From Devosia nitrariae (GTDB lineage: Bacteria; Pseudomonadota; Alphaproteobacteria; Rhizobiales; Devosiaceae): a stretch of 64,000 nt of DNA. The stretch covers positions 124,001 through 188,000 of the forward strand of contig NZ_BSNS01000022.1 in the NCBI RefSeq assembly GCF_030160115.1, in the 5' to 3' direction. Position 1 is the first letter of the stretch, and each line of letters opens with the position of its first letter. Of the stretch, positions 1 through 10,787 are shown piece after piece. Under the pieces are notes generated by a model. That model was not told the DNA's origin. It searched no databases and saw only the letters and a list, made by a program, of their open reading frames with translations. Position numbers and translations under genes: made by a program.

Positions 1-42
1 CCAAAAAGGCAGTGGAATCGCGAACAATATCGAGCAATTTCC

Positions 43-72
43 TTAAACGACGCTTAACCACGCCACTTAACC
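43..72. promoter_or_regulatory. CtrA-like binding site cluster
   Basis: The sequence shows TTAA at 43-46, seven bases, then TTAACC at 54-59, which fits the TTAA-N7-TTAA CtrA consensus of alphaproteobacteria. A further TTAACC half site lies at 67-72. The first gene in the window starts at 221, so the site could serve it or a leftward gene outside the window. The rest of 1-220 shows no coding region. Binding is inferred from the motif only. Confidence 0.45.
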
Positions 73-220
73 CTAACGAGCGGCAAAGTTATCGGTAAAG
101 ATCGCCTACGCCGCAGGTTTCAACGGAGCGGTACTTCATAAATTTGTTCTCGGCGGGAACGAAAGCTCTCTCCCAGGCTTAGTCGGAAACCGGCGTCAGG
201 CGCCGGAATGGGAGGAGCAA

Positions 221-598
221 ATGATCAGCACCAAAGCCGCTATGGCAACGGTTGCCGTCGCCGATTTTGAGCGTGCGCGCGACTTCTACGAGAAGACGCT
301 GGAACTGAAACCCACGGGGACCGAGACCCGGGATGCGGCGACCTACGCCACCGGCGGCACGCCGCTCTTCGTCTACCAGTCTCAATATGCCGGCACCAAC
401 CAGGCAACGACCGTGAGCTGGGATGTCGGGGGCGACATCAAGCCTGTTCTGGACCATCTGCGCGCCAAAGGCGTCACGTTCGAGCATTACGATTTTCCCG
501 GCGTCTCACGCGACGGCGACATTCACGACATGGAAGGCTTCAAGCTCGCCTGGTTCAAGGATCCGGACGGCAACATCCATGCGCTGATGGGCAGCTAA
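221..598 (+). CDS. VOC family (glyoxalase/bleomycin-resistance fold) protein
   Basis: A 125-residue single-domain protein with the vicinal oxygen chelate pattern: an N-terminal strand followed by FERARDFYEKTLEL, and the C-terminal FKDPDGNIHALM motif. It probably binds a metal and a small substrate, but the substrate cannot be read from the sequence. The ATG at 221 has a strong Shine-Dalgarno (GGGAGGAG) 7 bases upstream. It is a stand-alone gene, convergent with glmM. Cytoplasmic: no signal peptide or membrane segment is seen. Confidence 0.85.
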   Translation: MISTKAAMATVAVADFERARDFYEKTLELKPTGTETRDAATYATGGTPLFVYQSQYAGTNQATTVSWDVGGDIKPVLDHLRAKGVTFEHYDFPGVSRDGDIHDMEGFKLAWFKDPDGNIHALMGS

Positions 599-642
599 GG
601 CGGCCAGCAGCCTCGGACGTTCCAGGACGGCGATGCGCTCCA

Positions 643-698
643 GGTGTGTTGGGATTCAGGTCAGGCAGAGGCGAAAATGGCCGTTTTCGAGACCCTAG
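643..698. repeat. Truncated copy of the 147-bp dispersed repeat
   Basis: This stretch between the VOC gene and glmM nearly matches the left end of the element at 45854-46000: GTGTTG, GATTCAGGTCAGGC, GAGGCGAAAATGG, then CCGTTTTCGAGA. The match then stops and the element closes with CCCTA, which overlaps the glmM stop codon. The core GAAAATGGCCGTTTTC is nearly self-complementary and may form a small terminator hairpin between the two convergent genes. Confidence 0.6.
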
Positions 699-2038
699 GC
701 GACCTGCTGGATGGCCGCCTCGATCTCGGAAACGATGGAAGTGACGAGCGCGGCGTCGTCCGCTTCGCCCATAACCCGGATGACGGGTTCGGTGCCCGAT
801 TCGCGGATGACGAGGCGGCCCGCGGAGCCGAGGCGCGCCTGGCTGTCGGCGATGAGCTTCTTGATCATCTTGTCTTCGAGCGGCCGGCCGGCCTTGAATT
901 GCACGTTGCGCAGGAGCTGCGGCACCTTCTCGAACCGCGAGCAGACCTCCGAGACCGAGCGCTCCTCCTCCTTGATGACGGAGAGGAGCTGCAACGCGGC
1001 CACCAGACCGTCGCCGGTCGTGGTGAAATCGGAGAGAATGATGTGGCCGGACTGTTCGCCGCCGACGTTGAAGCCGCCGGACCGCATCGCCTCGAGCACG
1101 TAGCGGTCACCGACCTGAGTGCGCTCGAGCTTGAGGCCGATCGACGAAAGATACCGTTCGAGCCCCAGATTGGACATGATGGTGGCGACGATCCCGCCGC
1201 CGAGCAGCATGTTGCGCCTCAGCCAGCTCTGGGCGATGACCGCCATAAACTGGTCGCCATCAACCACCTGCCCCTTCTCGTCGACGATGATGACCCGGTC
1301 CGCGTCCCCGTCGAGCGCGATGCCGATATCGGCGCGCATCTCTTTGACTTTGGCGCAGACCGCCTCGGGCGCGGTCGAACCCACCTTGTGGTTGATATTG
1401 AAACCGTCCGGGTTGTCACCAATGGTGATGACCTCCGCCCCGAGTTCCCACAGGGCAAGGGGAGCGACCTTGTAGGCCGCGCCGTTGGCGCAATCGAGCA
1501 CGACACGAATGCCTGTCAGGTCCATGTTCCGCGGCAGGGTGCGCTTGGCGTATTCGATATAGCGCGTGCGCGCCTCGTCGTCGCGATAGGCGCGTCCGAT
1601 GTCATGTCCCTGCGCGAGCTTGGGTAGGAGGTTGGAATCGATAAGGCGCTCGATCTCGGCCTCGACGGTGTCGGAAAGCTTGTAGCCGTCCGGCCGGAAG
1701 AGCTTGATGCCGTTGTCCTCGAACGGATTGTGGGAGGCCGAGATCATCACGCCGAGATCGGCACGCAGCGACCGCGTCAGCATGGCGACCGCCGGAGTCG
1801 GCATGGGACCAAGCAGATAAACGTCCATGCCGACGGCCGTAAAGCCGGCAACGAGCGCGTATTCGATCATGTAGCCGGACCGGCGCGTATCCTTGCCGAT
1901 GACGACGCGGTTGCGGTGGTCGCCGTTGACGAACTTCAGACCCGCGGCCATGCCCACCTTCATGGCAAGGTCGGGCGTGAGCTTGGCCCCGTTAGCCTTG
2001 CCTCGGATACCGTCGGTTCCGAAATATTTCCTGCCCAT
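695..2038 (-). CDS. glmM: Phosphoglucosamine mutase
   Basis: GlmM converts glucosamine-6-phosphate to glucosamine-1-phosphate for UDP-GlcNAc, and so for peptidoglycan and lipid A. The 447-residue protein has the N-terminal KYFGTDGIRG motif, the phosphoserine loop ISASHNPFEDNGIK near residue 100, the metal loop DGDADR near 240, and the C-terminal phosphate-binding ESGTEPVIRVMGE. I chose the start before GRKYFGTDG; an upstream in-frame ATG would add ten residues not typical of the family. It lies downstream of ftsH on the same strand, the usual alphaproteobacterial order, with a terminator between them. Confidence 0.97.
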   Translation of the reverse strand: MGRKYFGTDGIRGKANGAKLTPDLAMKVGMAAGLKFVNGDHRNRVVIGKDTRRSGYMIEYALVAGFTAVGMDVYLLGPMPTPAVAMLTRSLRADLGVMISASHNPFEDNGIKLFRPDGYKLSDTVEAEIERLIDSNLLPKLAQGHDIGRAYRDDEARTRYIEYAKRTLPRNMDLTGIRVVLDCANGAAYKVAPLALWELGAEVITIGDNPDGFNINHKVGSTAPEAVCAKVKEMRADIGIALDGDADRVIIVDEKGQVVDGDQFMAVIAQSWLRRNMLLGGGIVATIMSNLGLERYLSSIGLKLERTQVGDRYVLEAMRSGGFNVGGEQSGHIILSDFTTTGDGLVAALQLLSVIKEEERSVSEVCSRFEKVPQLLRNVQFKAGRPLEDKMIKKLIADSQARLGSAGRLVIRESGTEPVIRVMGEADDAALVTSIVSEIEAAIQQVA

Positions 2039-2230
2039 GGAAAGCCTCTCAACAGAAATGGCGCGCATTATAGCGCGACCCGCGCGCCCGTGCGAATTTC
2101 ACGCTCGCGAGCGTTAATATCCATATTGGGCAGAAAATCGATAGCGCGGGTTAACGAAGTACTTGCCGTCCACCGTCTTTTCCCGGCAGGTGGCCAGCGC
2201 CGTGCTCGAGGGATTTACGCAACACTGCCA

Positions 2231-2260
2231 ACAAAAAGGCCGCCTCTTGGCGGCCTTTCT
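2231..2260 (-). terminator. Rho-independent terminator after ftsH
   Basis: A perfect 10-bp stem, AAAGGCCGCC / GGCGGCCTTT, with a TCTT loop lies just past the ftsH stop. Read on the minus strand it ends in a run of five T. It separates ftsH from glmM, so glmM probably has its own promoter in 2039-2230. Confidence 0.85.
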
Positions 2261-2264
2261 ATGT

Positions 2265-4199
<1,935 letters not shown>

Positions 4200-4398
4200 T
4201 AAAAATCCGTCCCGGGGGCGCCGGTCCAAGAGGACCCGGCATGTTAGCCCGAATGTATGACCACCACTCAGGCGTTACAAGGGCAAGACGTGCGGCCGTT
4301 TCGCCGCTACGTCCAGCTATCCAGTCACTTTGCAGTTAACGGGCCGTGTGGACCGTGCGTTCCTTGGCGTGGGAAGGCGCGCGCCATTTTGACTTGGC

Positions 4399-5673
4399 TC
4401 AATCGATCAGCAACTCGACTGCAATCCTCTCGTCGAACGACCAGCCTCCCAGCGAAAGCACACCTCCCGCCTCGTCCCTGACAATTGGCGCCGTCCGCAG
4501 CGCCTCGGCGGGTGCGGTGACCTTGAAGCCGAGGAAATCCTGGAGGCGATGGCGCGGCAGGTAGTCGGCGACGCCCGCCGTGAACGCCGTATCGGGTGAC
4601 ACGTTGCGGATGCGGAAGCGCTGGTCCCAGATGATCTCACCCCCCGGTACCAGAGCGAGATCCGGCGGTGTCTGCCGCCCCGGTTCGCGTGCAACGATGA
4701 TCGCCCCCTCGTCGGCCCGCGTAACGCAACCCAGCATCGTCGTCGCCTTGACCGGTTCCGGTGCGACCAGCCCCTGCGTCAGACGCTCGACCTGGCCGAG
4801 CGCGCGCGGCTTCTGCCGGCCCCCGACGATATTGAGCAACCGGCTAAGGACCCGTGCCCCGATGGCCGGCGAGAGCGCACGGAAGGCGGTGCGGTCGAGC
4901 CGGGCGGCCCCGAACCCGTCGAGAACCACGAGACTTTCGAACGCGGCATCGGCAATGCCGGCGAGCGCCCGGTCCGCCTCGCCCATGCGCTGGGCAAAGC
5001 GTGAAAGGGTCGGGGCGTCCAGGCCCATCTCGGCAAGCTGCGGCAGCAGGGCGCGCCAGCGCACCCGCTCGTAGGCCGTATCGGCATTGGAAGGGTCGGC
5101 GACGGGGGTGAGCCCTGCTTGCGCAACCAGGCCGGCGAGCTCGGCCGGGTCGGCCTCGAGCAGCGGCCGGAAAATCGGCACGCCCGCAACGAGCGAGAAC
5201 GGCTCCATGCCTTTGAGGCCTTCGATGCCGCTGCCATGTGCAAGGCGCATCAACACCGTCTCGGCCTGATCGTTACGGTGATGAGCGGTCATGAGCATTT
5301 CCGCCCCGTCCTCGGCCATGGCCGCGCCAATGAGCCGGTAACGCGCTTCGCGCGCCGCCTGCTGCAGGCCTGTGGCTGGATGTCCGTCGCGCCAGGCAAG
5401 CCCCCGGGCCGGGAGCCCGAGCTTGGCCGCCTGGGCGAGGACGATACGCACTTCGTCGGCCGCTTCGGGCCGCAGGCCATGATTGACGCTATAGACGATG
5501 AGCCGGGGCCGGTCGGCCCGCCCGCTCGCCCAGTGCGCCGCCAGGAGCATCAGCGCCAGGCTGTCGGCCCCGCCCGAGATGGCGAGACCGAGCACCGCCT
5601 TGCCGGCGACGGGCGCGAAGAGCTCCTCGAACACAGTCGGGTCGGAGAGCGGCGGGGTCACGCGGGCGGACAT
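4399..5673 (-). CDS. tilS: tRNA(Ile)-lysidine synthase
   Basis: TilS adds lysine to C34 of the CAU-anticodon isoleucine tRNA, changing its decoding to AUA. The 424-residue protein has the PP-loop motif SGGADSLALMLLA near residue 33 and the family motif HHRNDQAETVLMRL near 130. Its start overlaps the end of cpoB by 16 bases in a different frame, so the two are probably translated from one message. The roughly 200 bases between it and ftsH hold no gene that I can support. Confidence 0.95.
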   Translation of the reverse strand: MSARVTPPLSDPTVFEELFAPVAGKAVLGLAISGGADSLALMLLAAHWASGRADRPRLIVYSVNHGLRPEAADEVRIVLAQAAKLGLPARGLAWRDGHPATGLQQAAREARYRLIGAAMAEDGAEMLMTAHHRNDQAETVLMRLAHGSGIEGLKGMEPFSLVAGVPIFRPLLEADPAELAGLVAQAGLTPVADPSNADTAYERVRWRALLPQLAEMGLDAPTLSRFAQRMGEADRALAGIADAAFESLVVLDGFGAARLDRTAFRALSPAIGARVLSRLLNIVGGRQKPRALGQVERLTQGLVAPEPVKATTMLGCVTRADEGAIIVAREPGRQTPPDLALVPGGEIIWDQRFRIRNVSPDTAFTAGVADYLPRHRLQDFLGFKVTAPAEALRTAPIVRDEAGGVLSLGGWSFDERIAVELLID

Positions 5674-6740
5674 TCGACGCTCGCCCTCTCCGTTTCCAGC
5701 CGGGCCCGAAACGCCTCGGTCAGATTGGAAAAGCGCTGCGGGATCTCGTTGAAGGTGCGGCAGGCCGTGTCGCGCTCGTCGGCTTGCGCAAGGGCGATGC
5801 CGAGCCGCAGCAGCAGGTCGGGTGCGCGCGGACTTTCCGGCGCCGCCTGGTAGGCGTTGAGCAGCACCTCTGCCGCTTCCTGGTTGGCGCCGCGCTTGAG
5901 CAGCGCCTCCCCCAGCCAGTTGGCCGCATCCGGGGCCTGCGGGTTGTCGGGGTAAAGCTCGATGAACTGGCCGAACTGGTCCTCGGCGAAGGCGACATCG
6001 CCGCGCTGCACCGCTTCGTAGGCGGCGGCGAACTGCGCATCGGCATCCGGGTCGCCGGTATCCATGCCCGGCTTGAAGCTCAGGTCCAGGGGTTGGGCAC
6101 CGGCGACGACCGGATCGACCGGCAATTCGCCGAGCACCGCGCCTGTCTGGCCTTGGCCGGTGCCGAGCAGCGGATCGACCGATGGGCCGATGGCTCCCGT
6201 CGTTTCGGGAGACGGCGCGACGCTGCCTCCCTCGATCATGCCCGAATCCCCCGAAGGCGGCGGCGCGGCGGTGCCGTCGTCATAAGTCGGGTCGAACTCC
6301 TGTTCGCCCGGCAGGGGCCTTACCCCCTGCTCGGGAATGACGGTCGGCGCGACGTCCGGTTGATCCTGCGGCGAGCCACCGGACGGCATCGCGCCCCCGG
6401 CCCCGGTCGCCGCCCCATTAGGGTTTGCGGGGGCGCCCCCTTCGAGCTGCTGGAAGCGGAACTCGTTGTCTTCCTGCATGCGCTGGATGAGCGTCTGCAT
6501 CTGGGTGATCTGGAAGGTCAGCCCCTCGATCTGCCCGTTTAGGGCCCGCATCTGTTCCTCGAGCTGCTGGATGCGCACGGCGAGCTGAGCTGCCTCCTGC
6601 GTCTGGGCAATCTCGATGCGTGCCGGCGGCAGGCTGGGCAATGCCTCGAAGCCCAGTGCAGGGCCGGCAAGGCCGAGACCCACCGCCAGCGCGGCCAGGC
6701 GCATTCGCCTTGATTTGCGTTTGTATTCGAAAGTCACCAT
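5658..6740 (-). CDS. cpoB: Tol-Pal system protein CpoB (YbgF)
   Basis: A periplasmic partner of Tol-Pal that coordinates outer-membrane constriction with septal peptidoglycan synthesis. The 360 residues comprise a signal peptide (LAALAVGLGLAGPALG), a coiled-coil segment (QLEEQMRALNGQIEGL and following), a long Pro/Gly/Thr-rich linker, and C-terminal TPR-like repeats (YEAVQRGDVAFAEDQF, ANWLGEALLKRGANQEAAEV). The chosen ATG has TTGGAGG four bases upstream; longer in-frame starts would add about 46 residues before the signal peptide. It is the last tol-pal gene and overlaps tilS. Confidence 0.93.
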   Translation of the reverse strand: MVTFEYKRKSRRMRLAALAVGLGLAGPALGFEALPSLPPARIEIAQTQEAAQLAVRIQQLEEQMRALNGQIEGLTFQITQMQTLIQRMQEDNEFRFQQLEGGAPANPNGAATGAGGAMPSGGSPQDQPDVAPTVIPEQGVRPLPGEQEFDPTYDDGTAAPPPSGDSGMIEGGSVAPSPETTGAIGPSVDPLLGTGQGQTGAVLGELPVDPVVAGAQPLDLSFKPGMDTGDPDADAQFAAAYEAVQRGDVAFAEDQFGQFIELYPDNPQAPDAANWLGEALLKRGANQEAAEVLLNAYQAAPESPRAPDLLLRLGIALAQADERDTACRTFNEIPQRFSNLTEAFRARLETERASVECPPA

Positions 6741-6843
6741 CGAGCCTCCAAATGACTGCGTCATACCCGAAGAGATTGGGATTGCGCGCGCAATAAAGCG
6801 CAATTTTGGTGCTTTGGTGTCGCAACTCGTCGTGAAACGGAAA

Positions 6844-6873
6844 GCGCCGGGACCAATTACGCGGTCCCGGCGC
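6844..6873 (-). terminator. Strong hairpin between pal and cpoB
   Basis: An 11-bp perfect stem, GCGCCGGGACC / GGTCCCGGCGC, with an 8-base loop lies just downstream of pal on the minus strand. It is followed only by a short TTTCC, so it may act as a partial terminator or an RNA-stabilising hairpin that sets the pal to cpoB ratio. Confidence 0.6.
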
Positions 6874-6927
6874 CCCATGCCTCCAGTTTTCCGCTGGATC
6901 GGCGGTCCGCGATGGGACCGGTTTGCG

Positions 6928-7422
6928 CTACTGGACGACCGTCACCGCGCGGCGGTTCTGGCTCCAGCAGGAGATGTCGTTGCAGATCGCGACCGGCCGC
7001 TCCTTGCCGAAGGACTGGCTCTGGATGCGGTTGGCGGCGACCCCGCGCGAAGCGAGGTAGTTGACGACGACCGAGGCGCGCCGGGCACCGAGCGCGATGT
7101 TGTATTCGCGCGTGCCCCGCTCGTCGGCATGGCCTTCGATCATGATCCGATAGTTGGTGTAGCGGTTGAGCCAGGCCGCCTGCTTGTCGAGCGTTGCCTG
7201 GGCTTCCGTGGTCAGTGCCGAGGAATCGGTGTCAAAGAAGACGCGGTCGCCCACGGTCACCAGGAATTCCTGCTGGCTGCCGGGGGTGGCGGCTCCTGCC
7301 CCGACATTGCCGACACCCGTCGGCATGGTGTTGGGGGCACGCGAGCAGGCCGCGAGCGCGACGACGAGGAGGGTCAGCGCGAAAAAGCGCACAACCCCGG
7401 AAATGGGTGCAGCGATATGCAT
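6928..7422 (-). CDS. pal: Peptidoglycan-associated lipoprotein Pal
   Basis: An outer-membrane lipoprotein that binds peptidoglycan and interacts with TolB and TolA. The 164 residues have a signal peptide ending in the lipobox VALAACS (lipidated Cys near residue 26), a short linker, and an OmpA-like domain with FFDTDSSALTTEAQATL, the peptidoglycan-contact segment IEGHADERGTREYNIALG, and a C-terminal NRRAV. About 250 bases without a recognisable gene separate it from tolB. Confidence 0.96.
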   Translation of the reverse strand: MHIAAPISGVVRFFALTLLVVALAACSRAPNTMPTGVGNVGAGAATPGSQQEFLVTVGDRVFFDTDSSALTTEAQATLDKQAAWLNRYTNYRIMIEGHADERGTREYNIALGARRASVVVNYLASRGVAANRIQSQSFGKERPVAICNDISCWSQNRRAVTVVQ

Positions 7423-7674
7423 CCGGGTACGGCTCCTGAAAAGCTAAACTCTTTGACCCCGTATTTACCCTGCTAGTCTTAAGGCCGGGTTTGCCCGCTT
7501 GGTTAATCGTTGGCTACTCGGGCGCCAATGTGGCGGGAATCGGGGCTATTTCGTGACGTTTCCATGAGACGCGCAGGGTGTGCGCTTCAGAAGTACGGTT
7601 AAAGTGGATAGGCGGCAGCCCGCTACGTGTTGAAGGACCTCAAGGAAAGCTGAAGAGGCTCCGACCGGCCGGGG

Positions 7675-8994
7675 CTACGCCCGCAGCGCCGACCAGGCCG
7701 GATCCGAAGCGAAGCTCTCGGTGGGCACGGTCTGGGGATTGCGGCCCCAGATGTCGATCGAATGCAGGCGCGGCCCGTCATTGCCGCCCGGATCCTGGAA
7801 GTACATGATGACACGCCCGTTGGGCGCCCAGGTCGGTCCTTCGGCGTGGAAGCTGGTGGTCAGGAGGCGCTCGCCCGACCCGTCGGGGTTCATGATGCCG
7901 ATCGAGAACTGCCCGCCCGACTGGCGGGTGAAGGCGATGAGGTTGCCCTTGGGCGACCATACGGGCGTTGAATAGCTGCCCTGCCCATAGCTGATGCGCT
8001 GGGCCTGCCCGCCGCCGGCGCCCATCACATAGAGCTGCGGCGAGCCGCCGCGATCGCTTTCGAAGACGATGCGGCTGCCGTCCGGCGAATAGGAGGGGCT
8101 GGTGTCGATCGCCGCGCCCGAGGTCAGCTGCACCGGCTGGCTCGAGCCGATATCGAGCGCATAGATGTTGGTTGCCCCGCCCTGCTCGACCGAAAACACG
8201 ACGCGGCGTCCGTCCGGCGCAAAGCGCGGCGAGAAAGTCATCTGCCCGAAGGAGCCCAACCGCTGCTGCTGGCCGGTCGAAAGCTGCAGCACATAGACCT
8301 GCCAGTTGCCGCTATCGAAGTTCATATAGGCGACGAGGTCGTTGTTGGGCGAGAAGCGTGGGGTGAGCGCCAGCGTGTTGCCATTGGTCAGATACTGAAC
8401 ATTGGCCCCGTCCTGGTCCATGATGGCGAGGCGCTTCACGCGGTTGGCCTTGGGGCCGCTCTCGGCGACGTAGATGACGCGCGTGTCGAAATACCCGGTC
8501 TCGCCGGCAAGCGACTCGTAAATCGCATCAGAGACAATGTGGCCGATCCGCCGCCAGCTCTGGGCATCCGTGCCAAGCTGCTTGCCGACCACCTGTACGG
8601 CCTGGGCGGTGTCCCACACGCGCACCGAGGCCTGGATCTGGGCGCCGCGCTCGACCGCGCCCATGACGACGCCATCGACGTTGACTGCACGCCAGGAGGC
8701 GAAATCCGGCTGGGCATTGACGTCGCCGACCCGGATGGGAAGGGAGGCGGGATCGAGCGGCAGGAAGAGGCCCGAGCGGCGCAGATTGTTCCTGACGATC
8801 TCGGCGACTTCGCGCCCAAAGGTCGGATCGGACGAGGCGAAATCGGGAATGGCGATCGGCAAGGGCTGGAAATTGGCGCCTTCGACAACGATCTGCAGTT
8901 GTGCCAGGGCAGGACTCGCGGCAAGGGCCGCGCCGCCAGCAAGACCGAGCTTCAGGGCATCGCGCCGGGTCAAAAGGGTCATCTTGGTCTCCAT
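7675..8994 (-). CDS. tolB: Tol-Pal system beta-propeller protein TolB
   Basis: A periplasmic propeller protein that links Pal to TolA. It has an N-terminal TolB_N domain and then WD40-like TolB repeats (RFSPNNDLVAYMNFD, RFAPDGRRVVFSVEQ, SYSPDGSRIVFESDR, VWSPKGNLIAFTRQ). The leader TRRDALKLGLAGGAALA resembles a twin-arginine signal peptide, which is unusual because E. coli TolB uses Sec. The start at METKMTLLTRR has AGGAG seven bases upstream; a longer in-frame start exists 17 codons earlier. Confidence 0.95.
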   Translation of the reverse strand: METKMTLLTRRDALKLGLAGGAALAASPALAQLQIVVEGANFQPLPIAIPDFASSDPTFGREVAEIVRNNLRRSGLFLPLDPASLPIRVGDVNAQPDFASWRAVNVDGVVMGAVERGAQIQASVRVWDTAQAVQVVGKQLGTDAQSWRRIGHIVSDAIYESLAGETGYFDTRVIYVAESGPKANRVKRLAIMDQDGANVQYLTNGNTLALTPRFSPNNDLVAYMNFDSGNWQVYVLQLSTGQQQRLGSFGQMTFSPRFAPDGRRVVFSVEQGGATNIYALDIGSSQPVQLTSGAAIDTSPSYSPDGSRIVFESDRGGSPQLYVMGAGGGQAQRISYGQGSYSTPVWSPKGNLIAFTRQSGGQFSIGIMNPDGSGERLLTTSFHAEGPTWAPNGRVIMYFQDPGGNDGPRLHSIDIWGRNPQTVPTESFASDPAWSALRA

Positions 8995-9130
8995 CACGCG
9001 CTCCTGCGGACGTTCGGGGGTCATTGTGGTCCGCAAATGCGACAATTCAATTCCTTAGGTATCTGCGACTGCGCACAGCACCTGTTTCTACGTCAACGAT
9101 ACCCGCATGCAGCCGCGTCATGTTCACACT

Positions 9131-10339
9131 TCATGGCCGCAGCGTGACATCGATCTGCTGCCACTCGCTGTAGGACTCCGCCGAAAGCCGGTAGGGCCCG
9201 CACTGCATCACCGCGCGCTGGGCCGCGCGCGCCATCGAACCGCCGATCATCGAGCTGTCGGCCTGCAGCACCTGCGGCGTGCCGGAAACGGTCCCATCCC
9301 GATTGAGCGAGACGAGGAGCCGCACCGAGAGGCCCGCATCGATCTCGCTTGGCATCAGGTTCCAACACCGTTTGATCTGGCCGATCAGCCCGTCGATTTC
9401 CGACTGGCTCAAGCGCGCCGAGGTGCCGGTGGTGTCGCCCAGGGTCGGCGAGCCGCCTTGGCCTGTGGTCCCACCGCGAGAGGTTTCCTGGTTGATGATC
9501 GATGATATGTCATCCGCAGGCCTTGTGTTGGCGGTCTGCTGGCTCGCCTGCTGCTGAGCGGCGGCCGCGGCGCGGGCGCGTTCCTCCTGCTCGCGGCGTC
9601 GACGCTCCTCCTCCTCGCGCTGGCGCTGCGCCTGCTGACGCGCAAACTCTTCGCGCGCCCTGTCGAGCGCGGCGGTGCGCATGGCCGGCTGCGGTGCGAC
9701 ATTGGTCGGTGGTTGAGGGTCAGGCTCAGGCTCAGGCTCGGGCTCCGGTTCGGGTGTCGGTTGCGGCTCTGGCTCCGGTTCGGGAGCCGGCCGCGGCTCC
9801 GGGGCCGGTTCCGGCTCGGGAGCGGGCTCTGGTTGCGGCTCTGGCTCGGGAGCCGGCCGCGGCTCCGGGCGCGTCGCCGGGACGGGCGGCGTCGGAGGTT
9901 GCGGCGTCGGTTCCGGCTCGGGGGCTGGTTCCGGCTCGGGAGCTGGCTCCGGCTCCGGGGTTGGCTCCGGCTCCGGCTCCGGTTCGGGTTCCGGCTGGGG
10001 TTCGGGCGGCGCCTCGGGTGCGGGCGCCGTGTTCTCAACCGGGCGCGGGCTCGGCGTCGGCGCGTCCTGCGGGGTCGGCTGGTCCTCCTGCGTATTGCCG
10101 GCGGGTGTTGCCAGCTCCGGCGGCTCATCGGACTCGACCGGAGAAGGCGTCTGCGTCTCCACGATTTGGCTGTCGAGCGAGCCGACGCGGATGTTGGTGA
10201 ACTCCTCGACCGGCACCAGATCGACTGCGATCGCTTGTACCATCGACGGCTCGAGGTCGCGCCCGGGCGCAAAGGTGATGAGGCCGACCATTATCAGCAG
10301 CGCATGCGCGGTGACCGATACTGCAACGCCCGTTCTCAC
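9131..10339 (-). CDS. tolA: Cell-envelope protein TolA
   Basis: An inner-membrane protein that spans the periplasm and transmits the TolQR proton-motive cycle to TolB and Pal. The 402 residues have one N-terminal membrane segment (ALLIMVGLITFAPG), a very long Pro-Glu repeat region (about residues 75-210), a basic coiled-coil stretch (REEFARQQAQRQREEEERRR), and a C-terminal domain (LIGQIKRCWNLMPSEIDAG ... VRLLVSLNRDG). The central region is far more proline-rich than in enterobacterial TolA. It is one base downstream of tolR. Confidence 0.93.
   Translation of the reverse strand: MRTGVAVSVTAHALLIMVGLITFAPGRDLEPSMVQAIAVDLVPVEEFTNIRVGSLDSQIVETQTPSPVESDEPPELATPAGNTQEDQPTPQDAPTPSPRPVENTAPAPEAPPEPQPEPEPEPEPEPTPEPEPAPEPEPAPEPEPTPQPPTPPVPATRPEPRPAPEPEPQPEPAPEPEPAPEPRPAPEPEPEPQPTPEPEPEPEPEPDPQPPTNVAPQPAMRTAALDRAREEFARQQAQRQREEEERRRREQEERARAAAAAQQQASQQTANTRPADDISSIINQETSRGGTTGQGGSPTLGDTTGTSARLSQSEIDGLIGQIKRCWNLMPSEIDAGLSVRLLVSLNRDGTVSGTPQVLQADSSMIGGSMARAAQRAVMQCGPYRLSAESYSEWQQIDVTLRP
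9713..10021. repeat. Tandem Pro-Glu codon repeats inside tolA
   Basis: An imperfect tandem repeat of six-base units (GGCTCC/GGCTCG/GGTTCC on the plus strand) encodes repeated Pro-Glu pairs in TolA. Such short units are prone to replication slippage in multiples of six, which would keep the frame and change the length of the periplasmic stalk. Confidence 0.8.
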
Positions 10340-10340
10340 G

Positions 10341-10787
10341 CTATTGCCTGGGTTCCTGCTCGGTGATGAGCCCGATCCGCGTGTAGCCGGCGCCCGAAAG
10401 CAGCCCCATGACCTGCATCACCGAACCGTAATTGGCGGTGGTGTCGCCGCGAACGAAGATGCGCTCCTCGGTGTTGCCGGCCGCGCGCTCGTTGATGACG
10501 CCCGCCAGGTTTTCGTAGGGGATCTGCTCGTTCTCGATATAGATCAGCCCATCGGGCGTCACCGAGACCGTGATCGGCTGGGTTTCGGCATTGAGCTCGC
10601 GCGCCTGCGTCTGCGGCAGGTCGATAGGCACGCCGACCGTCATCAGGGGCGCGGCCACCATGAAGATGATGAGAAGCACCAGCATCACGTCGACCATCGG
10701 CGTGACGTTGATCTCGCTCATCAGGCCCGAGTGCCGCCCGCGCCGTCCCCGGCGCTTGGCCGAGCCGCCTGCGCCCGACATGCCCAT
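10341..10787 (-). CDS. tolR: Biopolymer transport protein TolR
   Basis: An ExbD/TolR protein that forms the proton channel with TolQ. The 148 residues have a cytoplasmic basic N-terminus, one membrane helix (VMLVLLIIFMVAAPL) preceded by the conserved NVTPMVDV carrying the proton-relay Asp, and a periplasmic C-terminal domain. Its start overlaps the tolQ stop by one base. Confidence 0.96.
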   Translation of the reverse strand: MGMSGAGGSAKRRGRRGRHSGLMSEINVTPMVDVMLVLLIIFMVAAPLMTVGVPIDLPQTQARELNAETQPITVSVTPDGLIYIENEQIPYENLAGVINERAAGNTEERIFVRGDTTANYGSVMQVMGLLSGAGYTRIGLITEQEPRQ

